Positions 1-7,925 of a DNA stretch of 44,224 nucleotides are shown here, piece by piece (position 1 is the stretch's first letter; the number at the start of each line of letters is the position of its first letter). The translations under genes and the position numbers were made by a program. The notes under the pieces were generated by a model. That model ran no database searches. It saw only the letters and a list, made by a program, of their open reading frames with translations, and had not been told where the DNA came from. This DNA comes from Clostridiales bacterium UBA7001 (GTDB lineage Bacteria; Bacillota; Clostridia; TANB77; CAG-508), in assembly GCA_002449785.1 (NCBI GenBank), contig DJXP01000071.1, forward strand, positions 1 through 44,224, written 5' to 3'.

Positions 1-927
1 CCAAATAGTGGAAAATTAGGTACATGTTTATCACAAATGTATCATGAACATAAAAAAGGTGTAAAAGCTGGATATGCAAAATTTGAAACGTTTCCAGTAT
101 GGAACTTAAGCCTTTTAGACCCAGTTAATATTGCATATGAAGCTGCAACAGCAGATTTAAAAGATGTTAATATGATAGATCCATTTCATTTAGAAGCTTA
201 TGGTGAAAGTGCGGTAAACTACAATAGAGATATATCAACATTTCCAATTCTAAAAAACATATTATTAAAGATAACTGGAAAAGAGATATATAAATCTCCT
301 ACAGACATGGGAGTTAATATGATAAAACAATGTATTACAGACCAAGAAATAGTTAAGAAAGCTGCAACTGATGAAATAATTAGAAGATACTATAATACTT
401 TATGTGATTATAAACAAAAAATATGTGAAAAAGATGTAGTTGAAAGATCTAAATCTTTAATGGATAAATTAGGCTTATCATTATCTGATAGAGATGTTGC
501 AAGAGTTGCAAATGAAACATCAAAAGAAAAAGGAGTAAATGTTGTTGCAATTAAATTAAAAAATGATAAGATAATTACAGGTAAAGAAACTAGAATTTTA
601 AGCTCAACAAGTGCAGCATTTTTGAATGCTATAAAAGAAATAACTGGAATACCAGACCAAGAGTATTTGCTATCACCAGCTGTATTAGATGGAATTTACA
701 AAATGAAGAAAAAAACATCATATAGCACATCATATTTTTTAAATTTATCAGAAGTATTAATTGCATTAAGCATTTGTTCAGTAACTAATCCAATAATAGA
801 AAAAGCAATTAATGAATTAGATAAACTAAAAGGATGTGATGCTCATAGTAGCTATATATTAGAAAAAAGTGAACTAAATGCTCTTAAAAACTTGGGAATT
901 AATTTAACTTGTGAACCTATAATGTAG
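1..927 (+). CDS. DUF1846 family protein, 5'-truncated by the window edge
   Basis: The frame is open from base 1 (PNSGKLG...) to the TAG at 925-927, giving about 308 residues of the C-terminal part. The text 'KFETFPVWNLSLLDPVN' and 'DMGVNMI' is what I recall from the DUF1846 family, cytosolic proteins of roughly 500 residues found in many Firmicutes. Their biochemical role is not established to my knowledge. No signal peptide or membrane segment is visible in the part present. The first in-frame ATG in the window (37) is internal, because homology-like sequence extends upstream of it, so the true start lies outside. A 42-bp gap separates it from the next gene on the same strand. The family call comes from memory of the motif pattern, not from a search. 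Confidence 0.8.
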   Translation, partial: PNSGKLGTCLSQMYHEHKKGVKAGYAKFETFPVWNLSLLDPVNIAYEAATADLKDVNMIDPFHLEAYGESAVNYNRDISTFPILKNILLKITGKEIYKSPTDMGVNMIKQCITDQEIVKKAATDEIIRRYYNTLCDYKQKICEKDVVERSKSLMDKLGLSLSDRDVARVANETSKEKGVNVVAIKLKNDKIITGKETRILSSTSAAFLNAIKEITGIPDQEYLLSPAVLDGIYKMKKKTSYSTSYFLNLSEVLIALSICSVTNPIIEKAINELDKLKGCDAHSSYILEKSELNALKNLGINLTCEPIM

Positions 928-969
928 TTCTAACTGGTAAAGATAATAACAAGGAGAAGATATAAACTG

Positions 970-1677
970 ATGTATTATTTAGCAGAATACAAAGAACAAG
1001 AAAAAAATGTTTTAGAATGTGAATTTAATAATGATATTCTATTTAAAAAATATGAAATAAATAATAATATAATTAAGGTGAATAAGAATCAATTAGTTTG
1101 CTTAATTGAAAAAGGGAGAATATTAGATTATAAAGACACTCAAGGAGAATATATAGTTGAAAATAACAAATTACCCGAAAAATATGACAAGCCTTGGAAT
1201 AGTTTTATAATAAGAGATGCTGAAACTCAAAGTTTATGTGCCGTTTTTTTTAACAAAAGTATTATTACAAATAATAAGTATATTATAAATGATCCAATAA
1301 AATATGTGAACTGGAAAAACGGAGAAGAAAAGGAAATATATATAAAAATAAATGGAACATATAATTTTAAGATTCAAGATTCGGCTAAATTTTTAAGTAA
1401 AGCGATTGGACTAAGTTCAATATATGTGAAGCAGGAATTAATAGAAAGAATTAGAGGGTTTGTATTAAATTCAATTCAAATAGGAATAAATGAATTATCA
1501 AAGGAATATAAATTAGATATAGATACTTTATACTCTAAATCTAAGGAACTAGAAATTAAACTAAAACAAAATGAATATGATGTAAAACTTCTTGAATATG
1601 GCATAAAACTGACATATTTTGATATAACAAATTTTGAAATTACAAAGAAAAAAAAGAAATTTTTAAAAAAATCTTGA
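970..1677 (+). CDS. SPFH/band-7-like domain protein (tentative)
   Basis: A 235-residue protein with SD AAGGAGAAG about 10 bases before the ATG. The N-terminal half is a beta-rich region without a signal peptide or membrane helix. The C-terminal part, from about residue 130, has the order 'IKINGTYNFKIQD', a helix, then 'LLEYGIKLTYFDITNFEI'. This resembles the end of SPFH domains of the cytosolic 'virion core protein'/YdjL-type group, where a coiled helix is followed by an EYGI-L--F-I strand. The tail is Lys-rich (KKKKKFLKK). SPFH proteins scaffold membrane microdomains or protein assemblies, and no partner gene is evident here. It sits between the DUF1846 gene and the groESL promoter. I am unsure of the family; an uncharacterised cytosolic protein is the alternative. 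Confidence 0.5.
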   Translation: MYYLAEYKEQEKNVLECEFNNDILFKKYEINNNIIKVNKNQLVCLIEKGRILDYKDTQGEYIVENNKLPEKYDKPWNSFIIRDAETQSLCAVFFNKSIITNNKYIINDPIKYVNWKNGEEKEIYIKINGTYNFKIQDSAKFLSKAIGLSSIYVKQELIERIRGFVLNSIQIGINELSKEYKLDIDTLYSKSKELEIKLKQNEYDVKLLEYGIKLTYFDITNFEITKKKKKFLKKS

Positions 1678-1684
1678 AATAATA

Positions 1685-1711
1685 TTGACATTTTATAAAA
1701 AAGGGTATAAA
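1685..1711 (+). promoter_or_regulatory. groESL promoter (sigma-A type)
   Basis: TTGACA at 1685-1690 is a perfect -35 box, followed 15 bases later by TATAAA at 1706-1711 (a -10 with a slightly short spacer). It lies 8 bp after the stop of the preceding gene and directly upstream of the CIRCE-like operator, the usual layout for class I heat-shock genes. Confidence 0.7.
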
Positions 1712-1714
1712 TTA

Positions 1715-1741
1715 TTAGCAGTCAGAAAACATGACTGCTAA
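1715..1741 (+). promoter_or_regulatory. CIRCE-type HrcA operator, variant sequence
   Basis: The inverted repeat TTAGCAGTC-N9-GACTGCTAA has the exact 9-9-9 architecture of CIRCE (consensus TTAGCACTC-N9-GAGTGCTAA). It differs only by C to G at arm position 7, with the matching change in the other arm, so the symmetry is kept. It lies just after the -10 box and 85 bp before groES, where the HrcA repressor binds in Firmicutes. HrcA itself is not in this window. Confidence 0.85.
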
Positions 1742-1826
1742 TTTTATTAAATAAATATGTGTTATAAATCATTATTTGTAATTATATTAATGATTATAGC
1801 CCAAAAAATAAAGGAGGTATTTTAAA

Positions 1827-2111
1827 ATGATAAAACCATTAAATGATAGAGTTTTAATTAAAATGGTAGAAGCAGAAGAAACTACAAAAAGCGGAATTAT
1901 TTTAACTTCAGGCTCACAAGAAAAACCACAAATAGCTGAAGTTGTGGAAGTAGGACCAGGAGGAGTAGACGAAGATGGTAAAAAAATAGTAATGCAAATA
2001 AAGAAAGGTGATAAAGTAATTACAAGCAAATATTCTGGAACTGAAGTTAAATATGAAGGAACAGAATATATTATAGTTAAGCAATCAGATATTTTAGCTA
2101 TAGTAGAGTAA
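1827..2111 (+). CDS. groES: Co-chaperonin GroES (10 kDa)
   Basis: 94 residues, the normal length. SD AAAGGAGG lies 11 bases before the ATG. The protein starts 'MIKPLNDRVLIKMVE' and carries the mobile-loop region around residues 17-35 (EETTKSGIILTSGSQEKPQ), the roof-loop region 'EVGPGGVDEDGK' and the C-terminal strand 'YIIVKQSDILAIVE'. Seven copies cap the GroEL ring in the cytosol and close the folding chamber. It is the first gene of groES-groEL, downstream of a sigma-A promoter and CIRCE-type operator, so heat and misfolded-protein control through HrcA is expected. Identification is secure from sequence and context. Confidence 0.98.
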   Translation: MIKPLNDRVLIKMVEAEETTKSGIILTSGSQEKPQIAEVVEVGPGGVDEDGKKIVMQIKKGDKVITSKYSGTEVKYEGTEYIIVKQSDILAIVE

Positions 2112-2191
2112 TATCTATAAAAAATAATTATTAATATGTTTTGGTAAATTATATTAATAATAAAATGTTAAAATTTGAAAGGAGAATCATT

Positions 2192-3826
2192 ATGGCAAAA
2201 GATATAAAATATGGAGAAGATGCTAGAAAAAGCCTATTAGAAGGAGTAAATAAACTAGCAGATACAGTTAAAGTTACATTAGGACCAAAAGGAAGAAATG
2301 TTGTTTTAGATAAAAGTTATGGAGCACCACTTATTACAAATGATGGTGTTACAATTGCAAAAGAAATAGAACTTGAAGATTCATTTGAAAATATGGGAGC
2401 TAACTTAGTAAAAGAAGTTTCAACAAAAACAAATGATGTTGCAGGTGATGGAACAACAACTGCTACACTTCTTGCACAAATAATGTTAAAAGAAGGAATT
2501 AAAAATGTTGCGGCTGGCGGAGATGTTTTAGCAATAAAAAGAGGTATGGATAAAGCAACAGAAAGAGCAGTTGAAGAATTAAAGAAAATTAGTTCACCTA
2601 TTAAAGGAAAAGAAGATATAGCAAGAGTTGCAAGTATCTCTGCAAATAACGAAGAAATAGGAAATTTAATTGCTGATGCAATGGAAAAAGTTTCAAAAGA
2701 TGGTGTAATTACTATTGAAGAATCAAAAACATCTTCAACAGAAGTTGATGTTGTTGAAGGAATGCAATTTGATAAAGGATATGTTTCACCATATATGGTT
2801 ACAGATACTGATAAAATGGAAGCAATTATGGATAATCCATATATATTAATTACAGATAAGAAAATTTCAAATATTCAAGAAATATTACCATTACTTGAAG
2901 AATTAACTACACAAAGTGGAAAACTTGTTATTATAGCAGATGATTTTGAAAATGAAGCATTATCAACATTAATATTAAATAAATTAAGAGGAGTATTAAA
3001 TGTTGTTGGTGTAAAAGCTCCAGGATTTGGAGATAAAAGAAAAGAAATGCTTGAAGATATTGCAATCTTAACAGGTGGAGAAGTTATAACATCAGATTTA
3101 GGATTAGATTTAAAAGATACTACTTTAGCACAATTAGGACGTGCAAGACAAGTAAAATGTACTAAGGAAAATACTATAATTGTTGATGGTATGGGAGATA
3201 AAGAAAAATTAAAAACTAGAATTAATCAAATAAAGAAAAATATTGAAGAAACTAAATCAAGTTATGATAAAGAAAATCTTCAAGAAAGATTAGCAAAACT
3301 TGCTGGTGGTGTTGCTGTAATACAAGTAGGTGCTGCAACAGAAATTGAAATGAAAGAGAAAAAACTAAGAATTGAAGATGCACTATCTGCAACAAAAGCT
3401 GCAGTAGAAGAAGGAATTCTTCCTGGTGGTGGAACAGCATATGTAAATGTAATTCCAGAAGTTGAAAAATTATTAAATGAAGTATCAGATGAAGAAAAAT
3501 TAGGTGTAAAAATAGTTTTAAATGCATTAGAAGAGCCTGTAAAACAAATTGCAGAAAACGCAGGATTAGAAGGTGCAGTAATATTAGATAAAGTTAAATC
3601 AAGTAAACCAGGGGTTGGATTTGATGCAGCTAAAGAAGAATATGTAGATATGAAAAAAGCAGGAATAGTTGATCCTACAAAGGTAACTCGTTCAGCACTT
3701 CAAAATGCAGAAAGTGTTGCATCAATGATTATTACAACTGAAAGTATTGTAACAGAGAAGAAAGAAAAAAATTGTAATTGTGGTAATAATGCACCAAGCA
3801 TGCCAGATATGGGTGGAATGTACTAA
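2192..3826 (+). CDS. groEL: Chaperonin GroEL (60 kDa)
   Basis: 544 residues from ATG 2192 (MAKDIKYG), with SD GAAAGGAG 8 bases upstream. An in-frame codon at 2141 would add 17 residues without family support, so I reject it. The ATP-binding equatorial motifs 'KVTLGPKGRNVVLDK' and 'DVAGDGTTTATLLAQ' are intact, as are the apical-domain text and the ATP site 'GILPGGGTAYV'. It folds non-native proteins with GroES, using ATP. The tail departs from the plain GGM repeat: 'EKNCNCGNNAPSMPDMGGMY' has a Cys-x-Cys and an Asn patch before the final GGM. It is cotranscribed with groES and ends at a strong hairpin terminator. Confidence 0.98.
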   Translation: MAKDIKYGEDARKSLLEGVNKLADTVKVTLGPKGRNVVLDKSYGAPLITNDGVTIAKEIELEDSFENMGANLVKEVSTKTNDVAGDGTTTATLLAQIMLKEGIKNVAAGGDVLAIKRGMDKATERAVEELKKISSPIKGKEDIARVASISANNEEIGNLIADAMEKVSKDGVITIEESKTSSTEVDVVEGMQFDKGYVSPYMVTDTDKMEAIMDNPYILITDKKISNIQEILPLLEELTTQSGKLVIIADDFENEALSTLILNKLRGVLNVVGVKAPGFGDKRKEMLEDIAILTGGEVITSDLGLDLKDTTLAQLGRARQVKCTKENTIIVDGMGDKEKLKTRINQIKKNIEETKSSYDKENLQERLAKLAGGVAVIQVGAATEIEMKEKKLRIEDALSATKAAVEEGILPGGGTAYVNVIPEVEKLLNEVSDEEKLGVKIVLNALEEPVKQIAENAGLEGAVILDKVKSSKPGVGFDAAKEEYVDMKKAGIVDPTKVTRSALQNAESVASMIITTESIVTEKKEKNCNCGNNAPSMPDMGGMY

Positions 3827-3832
3827 AATAAT

Positions 3833-3870
3833 AAAAAATGCTTACTAGATTTTTCTAGTAAGCATTTTTT
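3833..3870. terminator. Bidirectional intrinsic terminator of groESL and the convergent small ORF
   Basis: The arms AAAAAATGCTTACTAGA (3833-3849) and its exact complement (3854-3870) form a 17-bp stem with a TTTT loop. It ends in a T run on the + strand and also on the minus strand, because the stem base is A/T only. It lies 7 bp after groEL and 6 bp from the end of the minus-strand small ORF, so it can stop both. Confidence 0.9.
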
Positions 3871-3875
3871 TTTGA

Positions 3876-3998
3876 CTAGCAACAACCTCTACTATTGTTA
3901 TTTCCACAGCAACAGAAAAGAATAATTAATAATATAATTATCCATAAACATTCATTATCTCCACCGAATAGTCCACAACAACCTCTGTTTTCTGGCAT
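3876..3998 (-). CDS. Small Cys-rich single-pass membrane protein, 40 residues
   Basis: A 40-residue ORF with a strong SD (AAAGGAGG, 4007-4014, 8 bases before the ATG). It starts 'MPENRGCCGLFGGDNECLW', then has one hydrophobic segment of about 10 residues (IIILLIILF, residues 20-28), then 'CCCGNNNSRGCC'. It holds eight Cys. This plan (Gly/Asn/Cys ends flanking a short Ile/Leu segment) matches tiny proteins common in Clostridia, sometimes annotated as high-cysteine or YjcZ-like. Several of those are spore-associated, but no function is established for this one. The good SD, compositional bias and closely fitting terminator support a real gene. A sigma-K-like sequence lies upstream (4047-4075). 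Confidence 0.75.
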   Translation of the reverse strand: MPENRGCCGLFGGDNECLWIIILLIILFCCCGNNNSRGCC

Positions 3999-4046
3999 TT
4001 TAAAATCCTCCTTTAAATTATAATTTTTGTTTTCTTTTGTATATTT

Positions 4047-4075
4047 TATATTATGACAAATATTATTATTTGGTT
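4047..4075 (-). promoter_or_regulatory. Possible sigma-K-type promoter of the Cys-rich small ORF
   Basis: On the minus strand AACC (4075-4072) is followed after 16 bases by CATAATATA (4055-4047). This fits the B. subtilis sigma-K pattern (mACm, 16-17 bases, CATAnnnTA). The expected start is about 40 bases before the ATG. No good sigma-A pair is visible at a workable position. In such AT-rich DNA a chance match is possible. Confidence 0.35.
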
Positions 4076-4103
4076 ACTAGTTCATATAAATTATAAATCA
4101 CTC

Positions 4104-4132
4104 TTGATATTAAAATTACTTAATGATATAAT
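4104..4132 (+). promoter_or_regulatory. mutL promoter (sigma-A type)
   Basis: TTGATA (4104-4109), a 17-base spacer and a perfect TATAAT (4127-4132), 61 bp before the mutL ATG. It is the only good promoter for the mutL-miaA-HlyD-like group. Confidence 0.75.
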
Positions 4133-4193
4133 TTTTTTGATTATAAAAATGGATGATTATGTGATTTTTTATTAGTATAGAGAGGTATTTGAA

Positions 4194-6920
4194 ATGGGAA
4201 ATATAGTTTTATTAGATGATTTAACTATAAACAAAATTGCAGCAGGAGAAGTTATAGAAAGACCTGCATCAGTAGTAAAAGAAATGTTAGAAAACTCTAT
4301 AGATGCTGGAGCAAAAAATATAACAGTTGAAATTAAGAATGGTGGAATTTCAATGATTAAAATCACTGATGATGGTATTGGAATTGCCGAAGACGATATG
4401 GAAATAGCTTTTGAAAGACATGCAACTAGTAAAATAAGAAGAGCAGAAGATTTAGCACGAGTTACATCAATGGGTTTTAGAGGTGAAGCTTTAGCAAGTA
4501 TTGCATCTATTTCAAGAGTAGAAATGGTTTCAAAAAATGAAAATGAAAGTGTAGCACATAAAATAATAGTAGAAGGTGGTAAAACCATTCAATTTACTGA
4601 GACTGCAAGGAATGTTGGTACAACAATTACTGTAGAAAATCTTTTTTTTAATACTCCTGTGAGATATAAATTTTTAAAGAAAGATTATACAGAAGCAGGA
4701 TATATAGAAGATGTTGTTACTAGAATTGCACTTGTGAATTTAGATGTATCTTTAAAATTAATAAGTAATGGAAAAACAATAATACAAACTAATGGTAATG
4801 GTGATATAAAAACAGCTATATACTCTATTTACGGAAAAGACATTTCAATGGAAACTGTAGAAGTGGACTATGAGTTCGAAGAAATAAGAGTAAGTGGTGT
4901 TGTAGGAAATCCAGTAATTGCAAGAAGCAATAGAAGTAATCAATTGTTTTTCTTAAATGGTAGATATATAAAAGATAAGAATATTACTGCTGCAGTTGAC
5001 CAAGCGTTTAAAGGTATAGTTCCAGTAGGTAGATATGGATTTGCCATTTTAAATTTACATATGGATCCAAAATGTGTTGATGTTAATGTTCATCCAGCTA
5101 AACTAGAGGTTAGATTTGAGGATGAATCAAAAGTTTTTAAAGCGGTATATCATGCAATTAAATCTTGTTTAACAAATGTTGATAATACAGAAGCTCAAAA
5201 GCAAGATACTTTTAATTTTATGAACTCATTTTATCAAAATAAAATGAAAGACAGTTTTAAAGCAGGTAATACAACACCTATTACTTTTAATAATTCAAAA
5301 TATGAATATAATTATGCCAAACCTGTAGTTGATAATAGTTTTAATAGTAAATTTGAAATGAAAGAAAAAAATGAGGATTCAGATAAAAAATCATCTGGAA
5401 TAGTTGGATTATTCAAAAAAATAATAAAAGAACCAGATGAGACAGAAGATGAAATCAATAACAATTATTTAGCAGATATTTATAAAAGTAATTATGGCTT
5501 AGGTGAAGGAACAGAAATTACAATTAAAGATAATTTGATAGATAATAATGTATTAGAAGAAAAAGATTTAAATAAAGCTAACGATTTTCAAACACCAATT
5601 AATAGTAATACATTGAACAAAAGTATAGTTTTAGGTAGTACATTAATTTCTAGTGAAACTGTGGAATTAAATATATCTAATGCAAATGAGATCTCAGCTG
5701 ATAATAATAAACCAATTAATGAAGAAGTAAAAATAGATGAAAATGTTCTAAATGTTGAAAATAATTATAATAGTGTTGTAGAAAATAAATCAAATGGGGA
5801 TTCTAGTGATACTCAAGAAATATATATTAATTCTAGCGAGGATGAAACACAAGTTGTTGAACCTATAAATAAAATAATAGAAAAAGAGGATATGGTTCCA
5901 AAAGAAGATGTTACTGAAGAAAATAAATTAGAAGAAAGTGAACTTGATAATTCATTTGAAAAAAATGATAATAGTGCAAGTGATTCTAATATAGATAATG
6001 CTATTGAAACTAGTGAAAGTTATATTATGAAAAATTCTAATAATTATTTTGATGAAGCAGCTACTGATATTATTAATGCTAAGATGGATATGGATAGTAC
6101 ACAAATGGTGGATACAAATAAAATTCGACAAGCCTTAAATGAAAATGTAGAGGAAAGTTTAAATGAACCAACTCCTGAATTTGAAGAAATGTATAAAAAA
6201 ACTTTTGGTATAGAAACATTTTCACAAAGAAAAGAAAAAGAATTAGAAAACATTGAAAAACAAAAGACAAATATGACAGATGATTTTGAATATATTTATT
6301 CACCTAATTTGAATGTTTTTAATGAAGATATTTCGAAAATTCAATATAGATACATAGGTATAGCATTTGATAATTTTATAATAGTAGAAATAAAAGATGA
6401 AATATATATAATAAATCAAACAACTGCAAATGGAAGAATAATTTATGATGAATTACACGAAAAATATTATAAAAATGATGAAAAAGTAGATGAAAATCAA
6501 TTTTTGCTACTTCCAGATGTAATAAATTTAACAGATAAGGAATTGATTCTTGCTAGGGAAAATGAAAATATGCTATCTAAAGCTGGATTTATATTTGAGG
6601 AATTTGGAGATAAGACAATAAAATTAGTTGCCGTACCAAGCATATGTGAAAAATTGAATACAAAACAGTTATTTATGGATATATTAAAAGAACTTGACAA
6701 AGTAGCTATAACTGCAAAAGAAGAAAAAGCTGATAAGTTTATAGCAACAATAGCTGATAAAGTTTCAAAAAGAAGCAATGTTCATTTAGATGATGAAGAA
6801 GCTAGAATAATATTGGATAAATTATTATTAATTCAAAATCCTTTTGAAGATATACTAGGAAAACCTGTTGCTATAAAAATGACAAGAAATGATTTAGAAA
6901 GAAAATTTAGTAGAAGATAA
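4194..6920 (+). CDS. mutL: DNA mismatch repair protein MutL, long form with eroded endonuclease motifs
   Basis: 908 residues, against roughly 600-660 usually. The N-terminal GHKL ATPase is intact: 'ENSIDAGA' (about residue 34), 'DDGIGI', 'ERHATSK', 'GFRGEALASI'. The transducer domain runs to about residue 340. A linker of about 330 residues follows (about 350-690), rich in Asn, Glu, Asp and Ser and without obvious fold. In the C-terminal domain the usual metal-site motif DQHAxxE appears as N741-Q-T-T-A-N-G747, the ACR-type motif as 'ATIADK', and the CPHGRP motif as 'DILGKP' (886-891). All catalytic or metal-binding positions I can recognise are therefore lost. MutL couples MutS to strand removal; this version may serve only as a dimeric ATP-driven platform. 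No mutS adjoins it. SD AGAGGT lies 9 bases before the ATG. Confidence 0.95.
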   Translation: MGNIVLLDDLTINKIAAGEVIERPASVVKEMLENSIDAGAKNITVEIKNGGISMIKITDDGIGIAEDDMEIAFERHATSKIRRAEDLARVTSMGFRGEALASIASISRVEMVSKNENESVAHKIIVEGGKTIQFTETARNVGTTITVENLFFNTPVRYKFLKKDYTEAGYIEDVVTRIALVNLDVSLKLISNGKTIIQTNGNGDIKTAIYSIYGKDISMETVEVDYEFEEIRVSGVVGNPVIARSNRSNQLFFLNGRYIKDKNITAAVDQAFKGIVPVGRYGFAILNLHMDPKCVDVNVHPAKLEVRFEDESKVFKAVYHAIKSCLTNVDNTEAQKQDTFNFMNSFYQNKMKDSFKAGNTTPITFNNSKYEYNYAKPVVDNSFNSKFEMKEKNEDSDKKSSGIVGLFKKIIKEPDETEDEINNNYLADIYKSNYGLGEGTEITIKDNLIDNNVLEEKDLNKANDFQTPINSNTLNKSIVLGSTLISSETVELNISNANEISADNNKPINEEVKIDENVLNVENNYNSVVENKSNGDSSDTQEIYINSSEDETQVVEPINKIIEKEDMVPKEDVTEENKLEESELDNSFEKNDNSASDSNIDNAIETSESYIMKNSNNYFDEAATDIINAKMDMDSTQMVDTNKIRQALNENVEESLNEPTPEFEEMYKKTFGIETFSQRKEKELENIEKQKTNMTDDFEYIYSPNLNVFNEDISKIQYRYIGIAFDNFIIVEIKDEIYIINQTTANGRIIYDELHEKYYKNDEKVDENQFLLLPDVINLTDKELILARENENMLSKAGFIFEEFGDKTIKLVAVPSICEKLNTKQLFMDILKELDKVAITAKEEKADKFIATIADKVSKRSNVHLDDEEARIILDKLLLIQNPFEDILGKPVAIKMTRNDLERKFSRR

Positions 6921-6984
6921 AATTTAATAACAAATTAGGCAATGTACTATTGATGGTTTATTATTATAGAAAGGAATTTATATT

Positions 6985-7905
6985 ATGAAGCCTAAAATTG
7001 TAGTAATTGTTGGACCTACTGCTTCAGGAAAAACTAGTCTTTCTATTGAACTTGCAAAAAAAATTAATGGTGAAATAATTTCAGCGGATTCAATGCAAGT
7101 TTACAAAGAAATGAATATAGGTACTGCAAAAATTACAAAAGAAGAGATGGAAGGAATAAATCATTATTTAATAGATTTCATTGATCCTGACAAAAGGTAT
7201 ACTGTATCGGATTTTAAAAAAGATAGTAGTAAAGCAATAAAAGAAATACTTGATAAAAACAAAACACCAATAGTTGTAGGTGGTACAGGTTTATATGTAA
7301 ATTCTCTTATTTATGAAATTAATTATAGTGAAATGAATTTTGATGAAGATTATAGAAATAAGTTGATGGAAGATGCTGCTACTCCAGATGGGCTTAATTA
7401 TCTGTGGAATAAAGCAAATGAAATTGATCCAGAAGCTATGAAAAAAATCAGTAAAAATGATAAAAAAAGAATTGTTAGGGTTTTAGAGATATTTAATGCA
7501 ACAGGCAAGACCAAAACAGAATTAGAAATAAAATCAAGAGAAAATGACACCAAGTATGAGTATTTAGTATATGGAATAAATATGGATAGAACCATACTAT
7601 ATGAAAGAATAAATAGTAGAGTAGACAAGATGATAAAAGATGGGTTAATTGATGAAGTTAGAAATATTATTAATAAATATGATGAATTTCCAACAGCAAT
7701 GCAAGGACTTGGATATAAGGAAGTTGTTCAATATTTATGTGGAAATTATAATAAAGAAGAAATGATAGAAAAAATAAAACAAGAAACTAGAAGATATGCT
7801 AAAAGACAAATGACATGGTTTAGGAAAAACAAAAAGATTATTTGGCTTGATGGAATGGCTGATATAAATAAAAATGTAAATATTATATGTTCATCATTAA
7901 ATTAA
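6985..7905 (+). CDS. miaA: tRNA dimethylallyltransferase MiaA
   Basis: 306 residues, a normal length. The P-loop 'GPTASGKTSLSIELAK' lies near residue 10, followed by 'ISADSMQVYKEMNIGTAK' (substrate and Mg-binding region), 'VVGGTGLYVNSL' and the C-terminal 'AMQGLGYKEVVQYL' and 'RRYAKRQMTWFR' motifs. It transfers dimethylallyl from DMAPP to A37 of tRNAs reading UNN codons. mutL-miaA adjacency is common in bacteria. SD AAAGGA lies 9-10 bases before the ATG. It overlaps no neighbour when the next gene is started at 7926. Confidence 0.97.
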   Translation: MKPKIVVIVGPTASGKTSLSIELAKKINGEIISADSMQVYKEMNIGTAKITKEEMEGINHYLIDFIDPDKRYTVSDFKKDSSKAIKEILDKNKTPIVVGGTGLYVNSLIYEINYSEMNFDEDYRNKLMEDAATPDGLNYLWNKANEIDPEAMKKISKNDKKRIVRVLEIFNATGKTKTELEIKSRENDTKYEYLVYGINMDRTILYERINSRVDKMIKDGLIDEVRNIINKYDEFPTAMQGLGYKEVVQYLCGNYNKEEMIEKIKQETRRYAKRQMTWFRKNKKIIWLDGMADINKNVNIICSSLN

Positions 7906-7925
7906 ATGAAAATAAAAGAGGTTAT

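Noticed and set aside
1715..1741. Terminator for the SPFH-like gene
   Set aside because: The 9-9-9 spacing and near-consensus arms directly after a promoter fit CIRCE, and the T run is interrupted.
2141..2191. Longer GroEL start
   Set aside because: The 17 extra residues are not part of GroEL, and a clear SD precedes ATG 2192.
3252..3527. 91-residue minus-strand ORF inside groEL
   Set aside because: A His/Leu-rich antisense shadow of groEL codons, with no SD or family.
7887..7925. Upstream start of the HlyD-like gene overlapping miaA
   Set aside because: No SD there, while AAAGAGG is well placed for ATG 7926.
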